DNA from: Shinella lacus
GTDB taxonomy: Bacteria > Pseudomonadota > Alphaproteobacteria > Rhizobiales > Rhizobiaceae
NCBI RefSeq assembly: GCF_010994755.1
Contig: NZ_WHSB02000011.1
Location: 117,023-181,022, forward strand
DNA: 64,000 nt
Direction: 5' to 3'
Position 1 is the first letter of the stretch. Every line of letters starts with the position of its first letter. The notes beneath the pieces were generated by a model, which had not been told where the DNA came from, did not search any database, and saw nothing but the letters and a program-made list of their open reading frames with translations. Positions 9,027 to 17,134 of the stretch are shown one piece after another. The position numbers and the translations under genes were made by a program.

Positions 9027-10682
9027 ATGACCTACGACTACATCATCACCGGCGCCGGGCCTGCCGGCTGCGTGCTGGCAAACCGCCTTTCGGAAGATCC
9101 GAGCGTGCGCGTGCTGCTGCTGGAAGCCGGCGGCGGGGACTGGAACCCGCTGTTCCACATGCCGGCCGGTTTCGCCAAGATGACCAAGGGTGTTGCGAGC
9201 TGGGGCTGGGAGACCGTGCCGCAAAAACATATGAAGGGCCGCGTGCTACGTTATACGCAGGCGAAAGTTCTCGGCGGCGGCTCCTCGATCAATGCGCAGC
9301 TCTATGCCCGCGGCAATGCCGCCGACTACGACCTCTGGGCCAGCGAAGACGGCTGCGAGGGCTGGAGCTACCGGGAAATCCTGCCCTATTTCAAGCGCGC
9401 CGAAGACAACCAGCGTTTTGCCGACGACTACCATTCCTATGGCGGGCCGCTCGGCGTCTCCATGCCGGTTTCGGCGCTGCCGATCTGCGACGCCTATCTG
9501 CGCGCCGGCCAGGAGCTCGGCATTCCCTACAACCACGATTTCAACGGCCGCCAGCAGGCGGGTGTCGGCTTCTACCAACTGACCCAGCGCAACCGCCGCC
9601 GCTCCTCCGCCTCGCTCGCCTACCTCTCGCCGATCAAGGATCGCAAGAACCTGACGATCCGCACCGGCGCCCGCGTGGCCCGCATTGTGCTGGAAGGCAC
9701 GCGCGCCATCGGCGTCGAGGTTGTCACAACAAAGGGCATGGAGACGATCCGAGCGGAACGCGAGGTGCTCGTCTCCTCCGGCGCGATCGGCTCGCCGAAA
9801 CTGCTCCAGCAATCCGGCATCGGCCCGGCCGACCACCTGAAATCCGTCGGCGTCGCGGTCAAACACGACCTGCCCGGCGTCGGCTCCAACCTGCAGGATC
9901 ATCTCGACCTGTTCGTGATTTCCGAATGCACCGGCGACCACACCTATGACGGCGTCGCCAAGCTGCATCGCACGCTGTGGGCCGGCCTGCAATATGTGCT
10001 GTTCCGCTCCGGCCCCGTCGCCTCCTCGCTCTTCGAGACCGGCGGCTTCTGGTATGCCGATCCGGATGCCCGCTCGCCGGACATCCAGTTCCACCTCGGC
10101 CTCGGCTCCGGCATCGAGGCGGGCGTGGAAAAGCTGAAGAATGCCGGCGTGACGCTGAACTCCGCCTACCTGCATCCGCGCTCACGCGGCACGGTCCGGC
10201 TGTCCTCCGCCGATCCCTCCGCCGCGCCGCTGATCGACCCGAACTATTGGGAAGACCCGCATGACCGGAAAATGTCGATCGAAGGCCTGAAGCTCGCCCG
10301 CGAGATCATGCAGCAGGCCGCGCTGAAACCCTATGTGCTGGCCGAGCGCCTGCCGGGGCCGAAGGCGATGACCGAAGAGGACCTGTTTGCCTACGGCTGC
10401 GCCAATGCCAAGACCGACCACCACCCCGTCGGCACCTGCAAGATGGGCACGGGGGCGGACGCCGTTGTCGGCCTCGATCTGAAGGTGCACGGGCTTGAAG
10501 GCCTGCGCGTCTGCGACAGTTCTGTCATGCCGCGCGTTCCTTCGTCCAACACCAATGCGCCGACCATCATGGTGGGCGAAAAGGGCGCCGACATCATCCG
10601 CGGCCTGCCGGCGCTGCCGGCTCAGGTCTTCCTGCATGAACGCAACGATGCGCGGCCCCGTGCCCGCGCCGACATAAGATAG
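9027..10682 (+). CDS. GMC-family oxidoreductase, choline-dehydrogenase-like
   Basis: A 551-residue GMC flavoprotein distinct from the one at 6732. It has the FAD fold YIITGAGPAGCVLANRL, LLEAGG, the GMC signature 1 region VLGGGSSINAQLYARG, signature 2 (GAIGSPKLLQQSGIGP) and the C-terminal HHPVGTCKMG and MPRVPSSNTNAPTIMVGEKGAD blocks. The catalytic His is in HHPVGTCKMG. The sequence is close in pattern to choline or alcohol dehydrogenases of BetA type, but neighbours (sugar importer, SDR, Dabb protein) argue for a different alcohol. The ATG follows TGAGGACCAAGGC. Confidence 0.9.
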   Translation: MTYDYIITGAGPAGCVLANRLSEDPSVRVLLLEAGGGDWNPLFHMPAGFAKMTKGVASWGWETVPQKHMKGRVLRYTQAKVLGGGSSINAQLYARGNAADYDLWASEDGCEGWSYREILPYFKRAEDNQRFADDYHSYGGPLGVSMPVSALPICDAYLRAGQELGIPYNHDFNGRQQAGVGFYQLTQRNRRRSSASLAYLSPIKDRKNLTIRTGARVARIVLEGTRAIGVEVVTTKGMETIRAEREVLVSSGAIGSPKLLQQSGIGPADHLKSVGVAVKHDLPGVGSNLQDHLDLFVISECTGDHTYDGVAKLHRTLWAGLQYVLFRSGPVASSLFETGGFWYADPDARSPDIQFHLGLGSGIEAGVEKLKNAGVTLNSAYLHPRSRGTVRLSSADPSAAPLIDPNYWEDPHDRKMSIEGLKLAREIMQQAALKPYVLAERLPGPKAMTEEDLFAYGCANAKTDHHPVGTCKMGTGADAVVGLDLKVHGLEGLRVCDSSVMPRVPSSNTNAPTIMVGEKGADIIRGLPALPAQVFLHERNDARPRARADIR

Positions 10683-10690
10683 GGGATACC

Positions 10691-11008
10691 ATGATCCGCC
10701 ACTGCGTCTTCATCCACTTCAAGCCGACCATTTCCGCCCACTACAAGGCCGAGCTCTTCAACGAGATCGACGCCCTGAAGGAGCGCCTGCCGGGCATGCT
10801 CGCCGTGCATATCGGCACGAATGTCAGCCCGGAAGAGGGCATGGACAAGGGCTTTGCCGACGGATTCATCGTCGACTTCGCCGACAGTTTCGCGCGGGAT
10901 GCCTATCTGGAAGACCCGGAGCACAAGCAGACCGGCGGCCGGCTCGTCGCCGCCGCCGAAGGCGGCATCGCGGGCATCCTCGTCTACGACCTCGAAACCG
11001 ACGACTAA
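10691..11008 (+). CDS. Dabb-domain (stress-responsive alpha/beta barrel) protein
   Basis: A 105-residue protein that starts MIRHCVFIHFKP and matches the Dabb fold, a small dimeric ferredoxin-like alpha/beta barrel. It has the typical FADGFIVDFAD core and the DPEHK segment. Members occur in sugar and aromatic catabolic operons, where function is usually unassigned. The ATG follows AGGGGATACC and lies eight bases after the GMC gene, so it is the last gene of the catabolic operon. Confidence 0.85.
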   Translation: MIRHCVFIHFKPTISAHYKAELFNEIDALKERLPGMLAVHIGTNVSPEEGMDKGFADGFIVDFADSFARDAYLEDPEHKQTGGRLVAAAEGGIAGILVYDLETDD

Positions 11009-11009
11009 A

Positions 11010-11109
11010 GCAATTCCAGCAAAAGTGCGCAGCGGTTTTGCGTCCGGAATTGCGTAAAAACAAAGAGATAGAGCGTTTTCGCGATTCGAAGAAAAGCGGA
11101 AATGCTCTA
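11010..11109. repeat. Rhizobial intergenic mosaic repeat overlapping the yehW stop codon
   Basis: Outer palindrome arms GCAATTCC (11010-11017) and GGAATTGC (11046-11053) are followed by TAGAGC (11069-11074) and GCTCTA (11104-11109). The 'gcgtccggaattgcgtaaaaacaaagagatagagc' type sequence is a widespread rhizobial intergenic repeat. The minus-strand stop of yehW (11107-11109) lies inside the last arm. Confidence 0.7.
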
Positions 11110-11850
11110 GACCCGTCCAGCCCGACGCGACAACACCCGCTCGACGGCGGAAAAGGCGTCGTAGATCAACACCGCGAGCACGGCGACGACCAGGCCGCCC
11201 TGCAGCACGAAGGCGAGATTGTTGGATTGCAGGCCAGCGATGATGACCTCGCCGAGCGTCTTGGCCGCCACCGTCGAGCCGATGGTGGCGGTGGCGAGGC
11301 TGATCGTCACCGAGAGACGGATGCCGGCGAGAATGACCGGCAGCGCCAGCGGGAGCTCCACCTTGATCAGCCGCTGCCAGGCCGTCATGCCGGTGCCGCG
11401 CGCGGCCTCGACGATGGCCGGCGGCAGGGTGGAGAGGCCCGTCATGGCATTCTCGAAGATCGGCAGCAGGCCGTAGAGGAACAGCGCGATCAGCGTCGGC
11501 TTCTCGCCGAAACCGACGGCGGGAACGGCGAGCGCCAGCACCGCGACGGGCGGAAAGGTCTGGCCGATATTCACCAGGCTGCGCGACAGCGGCAGGAATT
11601 CCGCGCCGATCGGCCTTGTAACGAGAATGGCAAGCCCGACGGCGACGATGGTCGCGGCGAGCGTCGCGGTGAAGACCGTCGCGAGATGCGAGAGCGTCAG
11701 CGACAGCAGGCTGCCCTGGTTATAGACCGCCGGGGCATTGGCCTGCACGAGCGGCTTCAGCAACGGCTCGAACAGCATGGGCTGCAAGAGGAAGGCGATC
11801 AGGATCACCAGCACCGCCAGACGCAGAAGATTGGGCAGGAGCCGCTTCAT
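11107..11850 (-). CDS. yehW: Osmoprotectant-type ABC permease YehW
   Basis: A 247-residue integral membrane permease of the OpuCB/ProW class. It has about six hydrophobic segments and the cytoplasmic coupling loop EAARGTGMTAWQRLIKVELPLALP. It is the short permease of the pair, matching E. coli YehW in length and gene order (osmF-yehY-yehX-yehW). It overlaps yehX by the ATGA tetranucleotide. In E. coli this system is a low-affinity betaine importer whose role is not settled. Here a glycine-betaine or choline-like solute is likely but not proven. Confidence 0.9.
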   Translation of the reverse strand: MKRLLPNLLRLAVLVILIAFLLQPMLFEPLLKPLVQANAPAVYNQGSLLSLTLSHLATVFTATLAATIVAVGLAILVTRPIGAEFLPLSRSLVNIGQTFPPVAVLALAVPAVGFGEKPTLIALFLYGLLPIFENAMTGLSTLPPAIVEAARGTGMTAWQRLIKVELPLALPVILAGIRLSVTISLATATIGSTVAAKTLGEVIIAGLQSNNLAFVLQGGLVVAVLAVLIYDAFSAVERVLSRRAGRV

Positions 11851-12785
11851 TGCGGCCTCGCGGCACGGCGCGTCAGGGAGGCGAGCGTCACGCGGCCGAG
11901 CGGCGCGCCATCCGCGCCGACGACCGGCAGGGCCTGCCGGCCGGACCAGAGCAGCGCGGAAAGCGCATCGCGCTGGCTGAGCGCTGCGGCGATCGGTTCA
12001 CCGTCCGCCTCGCCGGCCTCCGCGGCATCGGCGACGGTGCCGATCGACAGCAGCCGGAACGGGCGCTCGCCGGCGCCGATCAGTGTCTCGACGAAATCGG
12101 TCGCCGGGTTCACCAGCATGTCCTGGGGCGCGGCATATTGCACGATCTTGCCCTTGTCCATGACGGCGATCTTGTCGGCGAGATGGAAGGCCTCCTCCAT
12201 ATCATGCGTGACGAGCACGATGGTCGTGCCGAAATGTTTCTGGATCGCCAGCAGGTCCTCCTGCGCCTTCGCCCGGATGACCGGGTCCAGCGCGCCAAAA
12301 GGTTCGTCCATCAGCAGGATGTTCGGCTCTGCCGCAAGCGCACGGGCCACCCCGACGCGCTGCTGCTGGCCGCCGGAAAGCTCGTGCGGATAACGCGGGC
12401 CGAAGGCGGCGGGGTCGAGTTGGAACAGCGTCAGCAGTTCCTTGACCTTGGCGTCGATGCGGGATTTGTCCCAGCCGAGCAGCGTCGGCACCGTGGCGAT
12501 GTTTTCCGCGACGGTGCGATGCGGGAAGAGGCCATGGCCCTGGATGGCATAGCCGATGCGGCGGCGCAGCTCGTAGCCGGGGATCGCGCTGTTCGGCTCG
12601 CCGTCGATCAGGATCTTTCCCGACGTCGGCTCGACGAGGCGGTTGATCATGCGCATCAGCGTCGTCTTGCCGGAGCCGGACGTGCCGACGATGACGGTGA
12701 TCGTGCGCGGCGCGATCGTCATCGAGACCGTGTCGACGACGGTCGTCTCGCCGTAACGCTTGGTGATGGTGTCGATCTCGATCAT
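11847..12785 (-). CDS. yehX: Osmoprotectant-type ABC ATP-binding protein YehX
   Basis: A 312-residue ATPase. The start ATG at 12783-12785 (MIEIDTITKRYGE) lies in the overlap with yehY. The frame remains open for another 1.2 kb upstream, but that part is only a shadow of yehY. Motifs are Walker A GTSGSGKTT, signature LSGGQQQR, Walker B ILLMDEPFGALDP and switch VTHDMEE. The C-terminal 70 residues contain a single CBS-like segment (RQALPVVGADGAPLG), the ionic-strength/osmotic sensor seen in OpuA and ProV relatives. It powers the YehY/YehW permeases. Confidence 0.93.
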   Translation of the reverse strand: MIEIDTITKRYGETTVVDTVSMTIAPRTITVIVGTSGSGKTTLMRMINRLVEPTSGKILIDGEPNSAIPGYELRRRIGYAIQGHGLFPHRTVAENIATVPTLLGWDKSRIDAKVKELLTLFQLDPAAFGPRYPHELSGGQQQRVGVARALAAEPNILLMDEPFGALDPVIRAKAQEDLLAIQKHFGTTIVLVTHDMEEAFHLADKIAVMDKGKIVQYAAPQDMLVNPATDFVETLIGAGERPFRLLSIGTVADAAEAGEADGEPIAAALSQRDALSALLWSGRQALPVVGADGAPLGRVTLASLTRRAARPQ

Positions 12786-13942
12786 GCGGCCCTGCCGGGT
12801 TTGTTGCTGGAAAGTTCGGTCGCGGCATCGAGAACGATGGCGGCGGCGAAGGCGAGCGCGACGGTCGGCACCGCGCCGAGCAGCACGAGGTCCATGGCCG
12901 TCTGGCCGATACCCTGGAAGACGAAGACGCCGAACCCGCCGCCGCCGATCAGCGCCGCAATCGTCGCAAGCCCGATATTCTGCACGAGCACGATGCGGAT
13001 GCCGGTGAGGATGACCGGGAAGGCGAGCGGCAGTTCGACGCCGAAGAGCCGCTGGCGATCCGTCATGCCGATGCCGCGCGCGGCATCGTTGGCGTCCCGC
13101 GGCACGCCGGCAAGGCCGACCACCGTATTGGCGACGACCGGCAGCAGCGAATAGAGAAAGAGCGCGACGAAAGCGGGCGCTGCGCCGATGCCGCGAATGC
13201 CGATTGCCGCGGCGCCGGGCACATTGAGCGCGATCCAGCCGAGCGGCGCGATCAGCAGGCCGAACAGCGCGATCGACGGGATCGTCTGGATGATGTTCAG
13301 CACATTGAGCACGCCGGCCCGCAGCGCCTCGACGCGGTGGCAGAGGATGCCGAGCGGCAGGCCGACGAGCACTGCCGCCGCCAGCGAGCCGAGCGCCAGC
13401 ACGACATGCCGGCTCGCCTCCAGCCAGAAGGTTTCGGCGCGGCTGCCATATTCCTTGAGGATCGACAGGCCATCCCAGACACCGGACATCAGCAGTGCTG
13501 CGGCAGCCGCAGCGACGGCGGCGAGCAGCGCGACCCGGGCAAGCGGCGAGAGTTTCAGCCGCGCCAGCGCATCGGTGGTCACCAGGGCGAAGGCGAAGCT
13601 CGTGAGCCAGAAGCCCGAGGCCGGCGAGACGCGGGCATAGGTATTTTCCGGTGGCGTCAGGTGGCCGGCGGCAAGGCCGATGAGGATGGCCAACGCAAGC
13701 AGCGCGACAAGGCCGAGCACCAGCCGGAAGAGGGTCGGCGTCTTCGCCACAATGAGGACGACGGCGACGACAGCAAAGGCGAGGAACGCGGCACCCAGCC
13801 CCGCGGGAAGCGCCTCGATGATCGACCGCGCCTCGCCGGGCACGATGCGGTTTGCGCGAAAATTGGCGAACGGCGCCAGAAACGCGCCATAGGCCAGCAA
13901 TGCGGCGATCACCACGCCGAGCTTGTCGATCCTGAACCGCAT
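12782..13942 (-). CDS. yehY: Osmoprotectant-type ABC permease YehY
   Basis: A 386-residue permease with an extra N-terminal block of hydrophobic helices (roughly residues 10-150) before the OpuCB-type core. This is the feature that marks E. coli YehY (385 residues). The coupling loop is DAARGIGMTDRQRLFGVELPL. I place the start at the ATG 13940-13942, preceded by GAAAGG. A GTG two codons upstream is possible. It overlaps yehX by four bases. Confidence 0.9.
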   Translation of the reverse strand: MRFRIDKLGVVIAALLAYGAFLAPFANFRANRIVPGEARSIIEALPAGLGAAFLAFAVVAVVLIVAKTPTLFRLVLGLVALLALAILIGLAAGHLTPPENTYARVSPASGFWLTSFAFALVTTDALARLKLSPLARVALLAAVAAAAAALLMSGVWDGLSILKEYGSRAETFWLEASRHVVLALGSLAAAVLVGLPLGILCHRVEALRAGVLNVLNIIQTIPSIALFGLLIAPLGWIALNVPGAAAIGIRGIGAAPAFVALFLYSLLPVVANTVVGLAGVPRDANDAARGIGMTDRQRLFGVELPLAFPVILTGIRIVLVQNIGLATIAALIGGGGFGVFVFQGIGQTAMDLVLLGAVPTVALAFAAAIVLDAATELSSNKPGRAA

Positions 13943-13997
13943 GCGCACCTTTCGGGGAGAGACGTCCTCCGCCCGGCCGGGCGGAGGACAAGCGAGC

Positions 13998-14909
13998 TTA
14001 CTTGATGAAGCCGTTCTTCTTCAGGAAGTCCTCGGCAACGGCCTTGGCCGGCTCGCCGCCGACCTGGACGCGGCCGTTAAGATCCTGCAGCGTCACGAGA
14101 TCGAGCTTTTCGAAGACGGGCTTCAGGATTTCCTCGATCTGCGGATTGGCCTTCAGCACCTCCTCGCGGATGATCGGCGACGGCTGGTAGACCGGCTGCA
14201 CGCCCTTGTCGTCTTCCAGAACGACGAGGCCCGACGGCGCGATGCCGCCATCCGTGCCGTAGACCATCGCGGCATTGGCATTGTTGGTCTGGTTTGCGGC
14301 GGCGGCGATCGTGGCAGCCGTGTCACCGCCCGAAAGCGTGATCAGCTGTTCCGGCTTCAGCGTGAAGGCATAGGTCGTCTGGAAGGCCGGAAGGGCCGCA
14401 GCCGAGTTCACGAATTCGGAGGAGGCCGCGAGCACCACCTGGCCACCACCGGCGACATATTTGCCGAAGTCGGTGAGCGTCACGAGCTTGTTCGGCTCGG
14501 CCACATCCTTGCGCAGCGCGATCGCCCAGGTGTTGTTGGCCGGCGACGGCGTCAGCCAGACGATCTTGTTGGCGTCGAAATCGAGCGTCTTGGCGAGCTC
14601 ATAGGCCTTGGCCGCATCCTTCCAGGCCGGGTCGTCGGCCTTCTCGAAGAAGAAGGCCGCGTTGCCGGTATATTCCGGGTAGATGTCGATCTCGCCCGCG
14701 ATGATCGCCTGGCGCACGACCGGGGTCGCACCAAGCTGCACGCGGTCCGTCGTCTCGATGCCGTTGGCATTCAGCACCGCGAGGATGATGTTGCCGAGCA
14801 CACCGCCCTCGGTGTCGATCTTCGACGAGACGACGACCTGGGCCTGGGCGGCACCAGCCATGAGGCCGAGGGCCAGAGCGGCTCCGATGAATTTGACTGC
14901 AGGGCGCAT
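13998..14909 (-). CDS. osmF: Osmoprotectant-type periplasmic binding protein (OsmF/YehZ)
   Basis: A 303-residue OpuAC-family binding protein. The ATG at 14907-14909 opens a clear Sec signal peptide (MRPAVKFIGAALALGLMAG, cleavage after AQA-QVVV). An upstream extension of the frame to 15137 lacks a signal and is rejected. Conserved family segments include KIDTEGGVLGNI, YPEYTGNAAFFF and LEDDKGVQPVYQP. It is the first gene of the osmF-yehY-yehX-yehW operon, and its length matches YehZ (305). It captures a quaternary amine or related solute. Confidence 0.92.
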   Translation of the reverse strand: MRPAVKFIGAALALGLMAGAAQAQVVVSSKIDTEGGVLGNIILAVLNANGIETTDRVQLGATPVVRQAIIAGEIDIYPEYTGNAAFFFEKADDPAWKDAAKAYELAKTLDFDANKIVWLTPSPANNTWAIALRKDVAEPNKLVTLTDFGKYVAGGGQVVLAASSEFVNSAAALPAFQTTYAFTLKPEQLITLSGGDTAATIAAAANQTNNANAAMVYGTDGGIAPSGLVVLEDDKGVQPVYQPSPIIREEVLKANPQIEEILKPVFEKLDLVTLQDLNGRVQVGGEPAKAVAEDFLKKNGFIK

Positions 14910-15238
14910 GAGAAAACCTTTCGTTCTGTGCGGGAACCCGGAGTGGCATTCAGACCACGTTTGGGAACGCTCGTCCGGGCAAAGCATTTCATATATGGCA
15001 GTGAATCGCAAAAAATAGACCGCGCCAGCGAGACTTTGCACGACGTTTGTTGCCGCGTTCAAAGCGCTTTCAAGATTGTGCGACGAGAACGGTTTTGGCA
15101 ACAGAAACGCGTTGCAATTGCCGGTCGCATCCGACACTCTTCGCGAAGGCCCGCTCCCATTTTCAAAGACCGTATTTCATCACCTTGCCGGGGAAACATC
15201 CCGGGCCGATGTCCGGCGCAGATTTCATGAGGGGACAC
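14910..15238. other. Divergent intergenic region, osmF / DUF4126 gene
   Basis: 329 bp with no supported gene. It must hold promoters for the minus-strand osmF operon and the plus-strand 15239 gene. GAAAGG upstream of the osmF ATG and GAGGGG upstream of 15239 are the ribosome-binding sites. I found no convincing palindrome or sigma-factor pair. Confidence 0.6.
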
Positions 15239-15706
15239 ATGAGCATCTATATTCTTGCCTTGCTGATCGGCGTGGTGGCGGGGCTTCGGGCGATGACGGC
15301 ACCGGCCGCCGTCAGCATCGGCGCCACACTCGGCTGGCTGCCGGTTTCCGGCACCTGGGCGGCCTTCATGGGCTATCGCTTCACGCCCTATATCTTCGGC
15401 ATCCTGGCGCTGGTCGAATTCGTCACCGACCAGTTGCCGAGCACGCCGAGCCGCAAGGTACCGCAGCAATTCGGCGCACGCATCGTCAGCGGCGCCTTCT
15501 GCGGCGCGGTCATCGGCACGGCCGGCGGCGCGCTGATCGGCGGCCTCGTTGCCGGCGTCATCGGCGCGGTCATCGGCACGCTCGGCGGCGCGGAAGCCCG
15601 CCAGCGCCTCGTGGCTGCCACCGGCGGCAGGGACCTGCCGATCGCGCTCTTGGAAGATGCCGTCGCCGTGCTGCTCGGTCTCTTCGTCGTCTCGTCGGTC
15701 GTCTGA
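15239..15706 (+). CDS. DUF4126-family membrane protein
   Basis: A 155-residue hydrophobic protein with about four membrane segments. The glycine-rich central stretch (GTAGGALIGGLVAGVIGAVIG) resembles glycine-zipper helices, and the LRAMTAPAAVSIGA opening is characteristic of DUF4126 proteins. ATG 15239 follows GAGGGGACAC. An ATG four codons upstream (15227) overlaps that ribosome-binding site, so I reject it. The stop overlaps the start of the next gene (TGATG), suggesting translational coupling with the flavoprotein. Function unknown. Confidence 0.85.
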   Translation: MSIYILALLIGVVAGLRAMTAPAAVSIGATLGWLPVSGTWAAFMGYRFTPYIFGILALVEFVTDQLPSTPSRKVPQQFGARIVSGAFCGAVIGTAGGALIGGLVAGVIGAVIGTLGGAEARQRLVAATGGRDLPIALLEDAVAVLLGLFVVSSVV

Positions 15707-17079
15707 TGCGCACGTTCGACGCCATCATCATCGGCGCAGGCCAGGCCGGCCCGTCGCTTGCCGGCCGGCTGACGGCTGCCGGCAAGACGGTCGCCCTCAT
15801 CGAGCGAAAACTCGTCGGCGGCACCTGCGTCAACACCGGGTGCATGCCGACCAAGGCCATGGTCGCCAGCGCTTACGCCGCCCACCTCGCCCGCCGCGGC
15901 GCCGAGTATGGCGTGGTGACGGGGGATATCTCGATCGACTTCGCCAAGGTCATGGCCCGCAAGGACAAGGTGCGTTTCGATGCCCGCAAGGGCAACGAGG
16001 ACTGGCTGATGGGCATGGAGGGCCTCACCTTCATCCGTGGCCATGCGCGTTTCGAAAGCCCGACCGAGATCCGCGTCGGCGACGAGCTGCTGTCGGCGAA
16101 ACAGATCTTCCTCAATGTCGGCGGCCGGGCCGTGGTGCCGGATTTCCCGGGCGTCGGTGATGTGCCCTATCTCGACAATGTGTCGATGATGGACCTGGCC
16201 GAGGTGCCGAAACACCTGGTCGTCATCGGCGGCAGTTATATCGGGCTGGAATTCGCCCAGATGTTCCGCCGTTTCGGCTCGGAGGTCACGGTCGTCGAGA
16301 AAGGCCCGCGGCTGATCGCCCGCGAGGACGAGGACGTCAGCGCCGCCGTGCGCGACATTCTCGAACGCGAGGGCATCCATATCCGCACCGGGGCGGAATG
16401 CATCCGTTTCTTCCGGCAGGAGGATGGCGTCGGGGTGGGCGTCGATTGCACGGCCGGCCCGCCGGAGATCGTCGGCTCGCACATCCTGCTTGCAACCGGC
16501 CGGCGGCCGAACACCGACGATCTCGGCCTCGACAAGGCGGGTGTCGCGGTGGACAAACGCGGCTACATCACCGTCGGCGAGCGGCTCGAAACCAACGTGC
16601 CCGGCATCTTCGCCATGGGCGACTGCAACGGCCGCGGCGCCTTCACCCACACGGCCTATAACGACTTCGAAATCGTCGCCGCCAACCTGCTCGACAACGA
16701 GCCGCGCAAGGTCTCGGATCGCATCCAGACCTACGCGCTCTACATCGACCCGCCGCTCGGCCGCGCCGGCATGAGCGAGGCGGAGGCACGCAAGACCGGC
16801 CGCAAGCTGCTCGTCGGCACCCGCCCGATGACACGGGTCGGCCGCGCCAAGGAGAAGGGCGAAACCCTCGGCTTCATGAAGGTGATCGCCGATGCCGAGA
16901 CCAAGGAAATCCTCGGCGCCTCCCTCCTCGGCACCGGCTGCGACGAGGCGGTGCAGAGCATCCTGGACGTCATGTATGCGGGCAAGCCCTACACGACGAT
17001 CACGCATGCGGTGCATATCCACCCGACGGTGGCGGAGCTGATTCCGACGGTGTTCGGGGACATGCAGCCGGTGGAATGA
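15706..17079 (+). CDS. FAD-dependent pyridine nucleotide-disulfide oxidoreductase (mercuric-reductase/Lpd-like)
   Basis: A 457-residue class-I flavoprotein disulfide reductase. It has the FAD fold AIIIGAGQAGPSLAGRL, the redox-active pair in GGTCVNTGCMPTKAM (CxxxxC), the NAD(P)-binding GGSYIGLEFAQ, the second FAD block FAMGDCNGRGAFTH and a dimerisation domain with the active-site HAVHIHPTVAEL. There is no N-terminal HMA metal-binding domain and no Cys pair at the C-terminus, so mercury reduction is unlikely. A general thiol, quinone or lipoamide reductase is more plausible. It starts in TGATG overlap with the membrane-protein gene and is followed directly by a terminator. Confidence 0.9.
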   Translation: MRTFDAIIIGAGQAGPSLAGRLTAAGKTVALIERKLVGGTCVNTGCMPTKAMVASAYAAHLARRGAEYGVVTGDISIDFAKVMARKDKVRFDARKGNEDWLMGMEGLTFIRGHARFESPTEIRVGDELLSAKQIFLNVGGRAVVPDFPGVGDVPYLDNVSMMDLAEVPKHLVVIGGSYIGLEFAQMFRRFGSEVTVVEKGPRLIAREDEDVSAAVRDILEREGIHIRTGAECIRFFRQEDGVGVGVDCTAGPPEIVGSHILLATGRRPNTDDLGLDKAGVAVDKRGYITVGERLETNVPGIFAMGDCNGRGAFTHTAYNDFEIVAANLLDNEPRKVSDRIQTYALYIDPPLGRAGMSEAEARKTGRKLLVGTRPMTRVGRAKEKGETLGFMKVIADAETKEILGASLLGTGCDEAVQSILDVMYAGKPYTTITHAVHIHPTVAELIPTVFGDMQPVE

Positions 17080-17109
17080 AAAAAGCCCGGGGTCGCTCCC
17101 GGGCTTTTT
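17080..17109 (+). terminator. Rho-independent terminator
   Basis: Perfect 12-bp stem AAAAAGCCCGGG (17080-17091) with CCCGGGCTTTTT (17098-17109), a six-base loop and a terminal T5 run, directly after the flavoprotein stop. With its A-run on the other side it could work in both directions, also ending the minus-strand tynA transcript. Confidence 0.9.
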
Positions 17110-17134
17110 ACGTTTGTGAGGGGCAGCGCCGAGG

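Noticed and set aside
11847..13991. A possible 714-residue permease-ATPase fusion on the minus strand
   Set aside because: Only the last 312 residues are protein-like. The rest is an out-of-frame reading of yehY, whose own frame is intact.
14933..14961. General-stress (EcfG) promoter GGAAC...CGTT near osmF
   Set aside because: The spacing is 20 bp rather than about 16-17 bp, and it points away from osmF.
15388..17022. Minus-strand 544-codon frame opposite the disulfide oxidoreductase
   Set aside because: Antisense shadow of a gene with clear FAD, CxxxxC and NAD motifs.
15706..17079. Mercuric reductase (merA)
   Set aside because: No heavy-metal-associated domain, no C-terminal Cys pair and no mer genes nearby.
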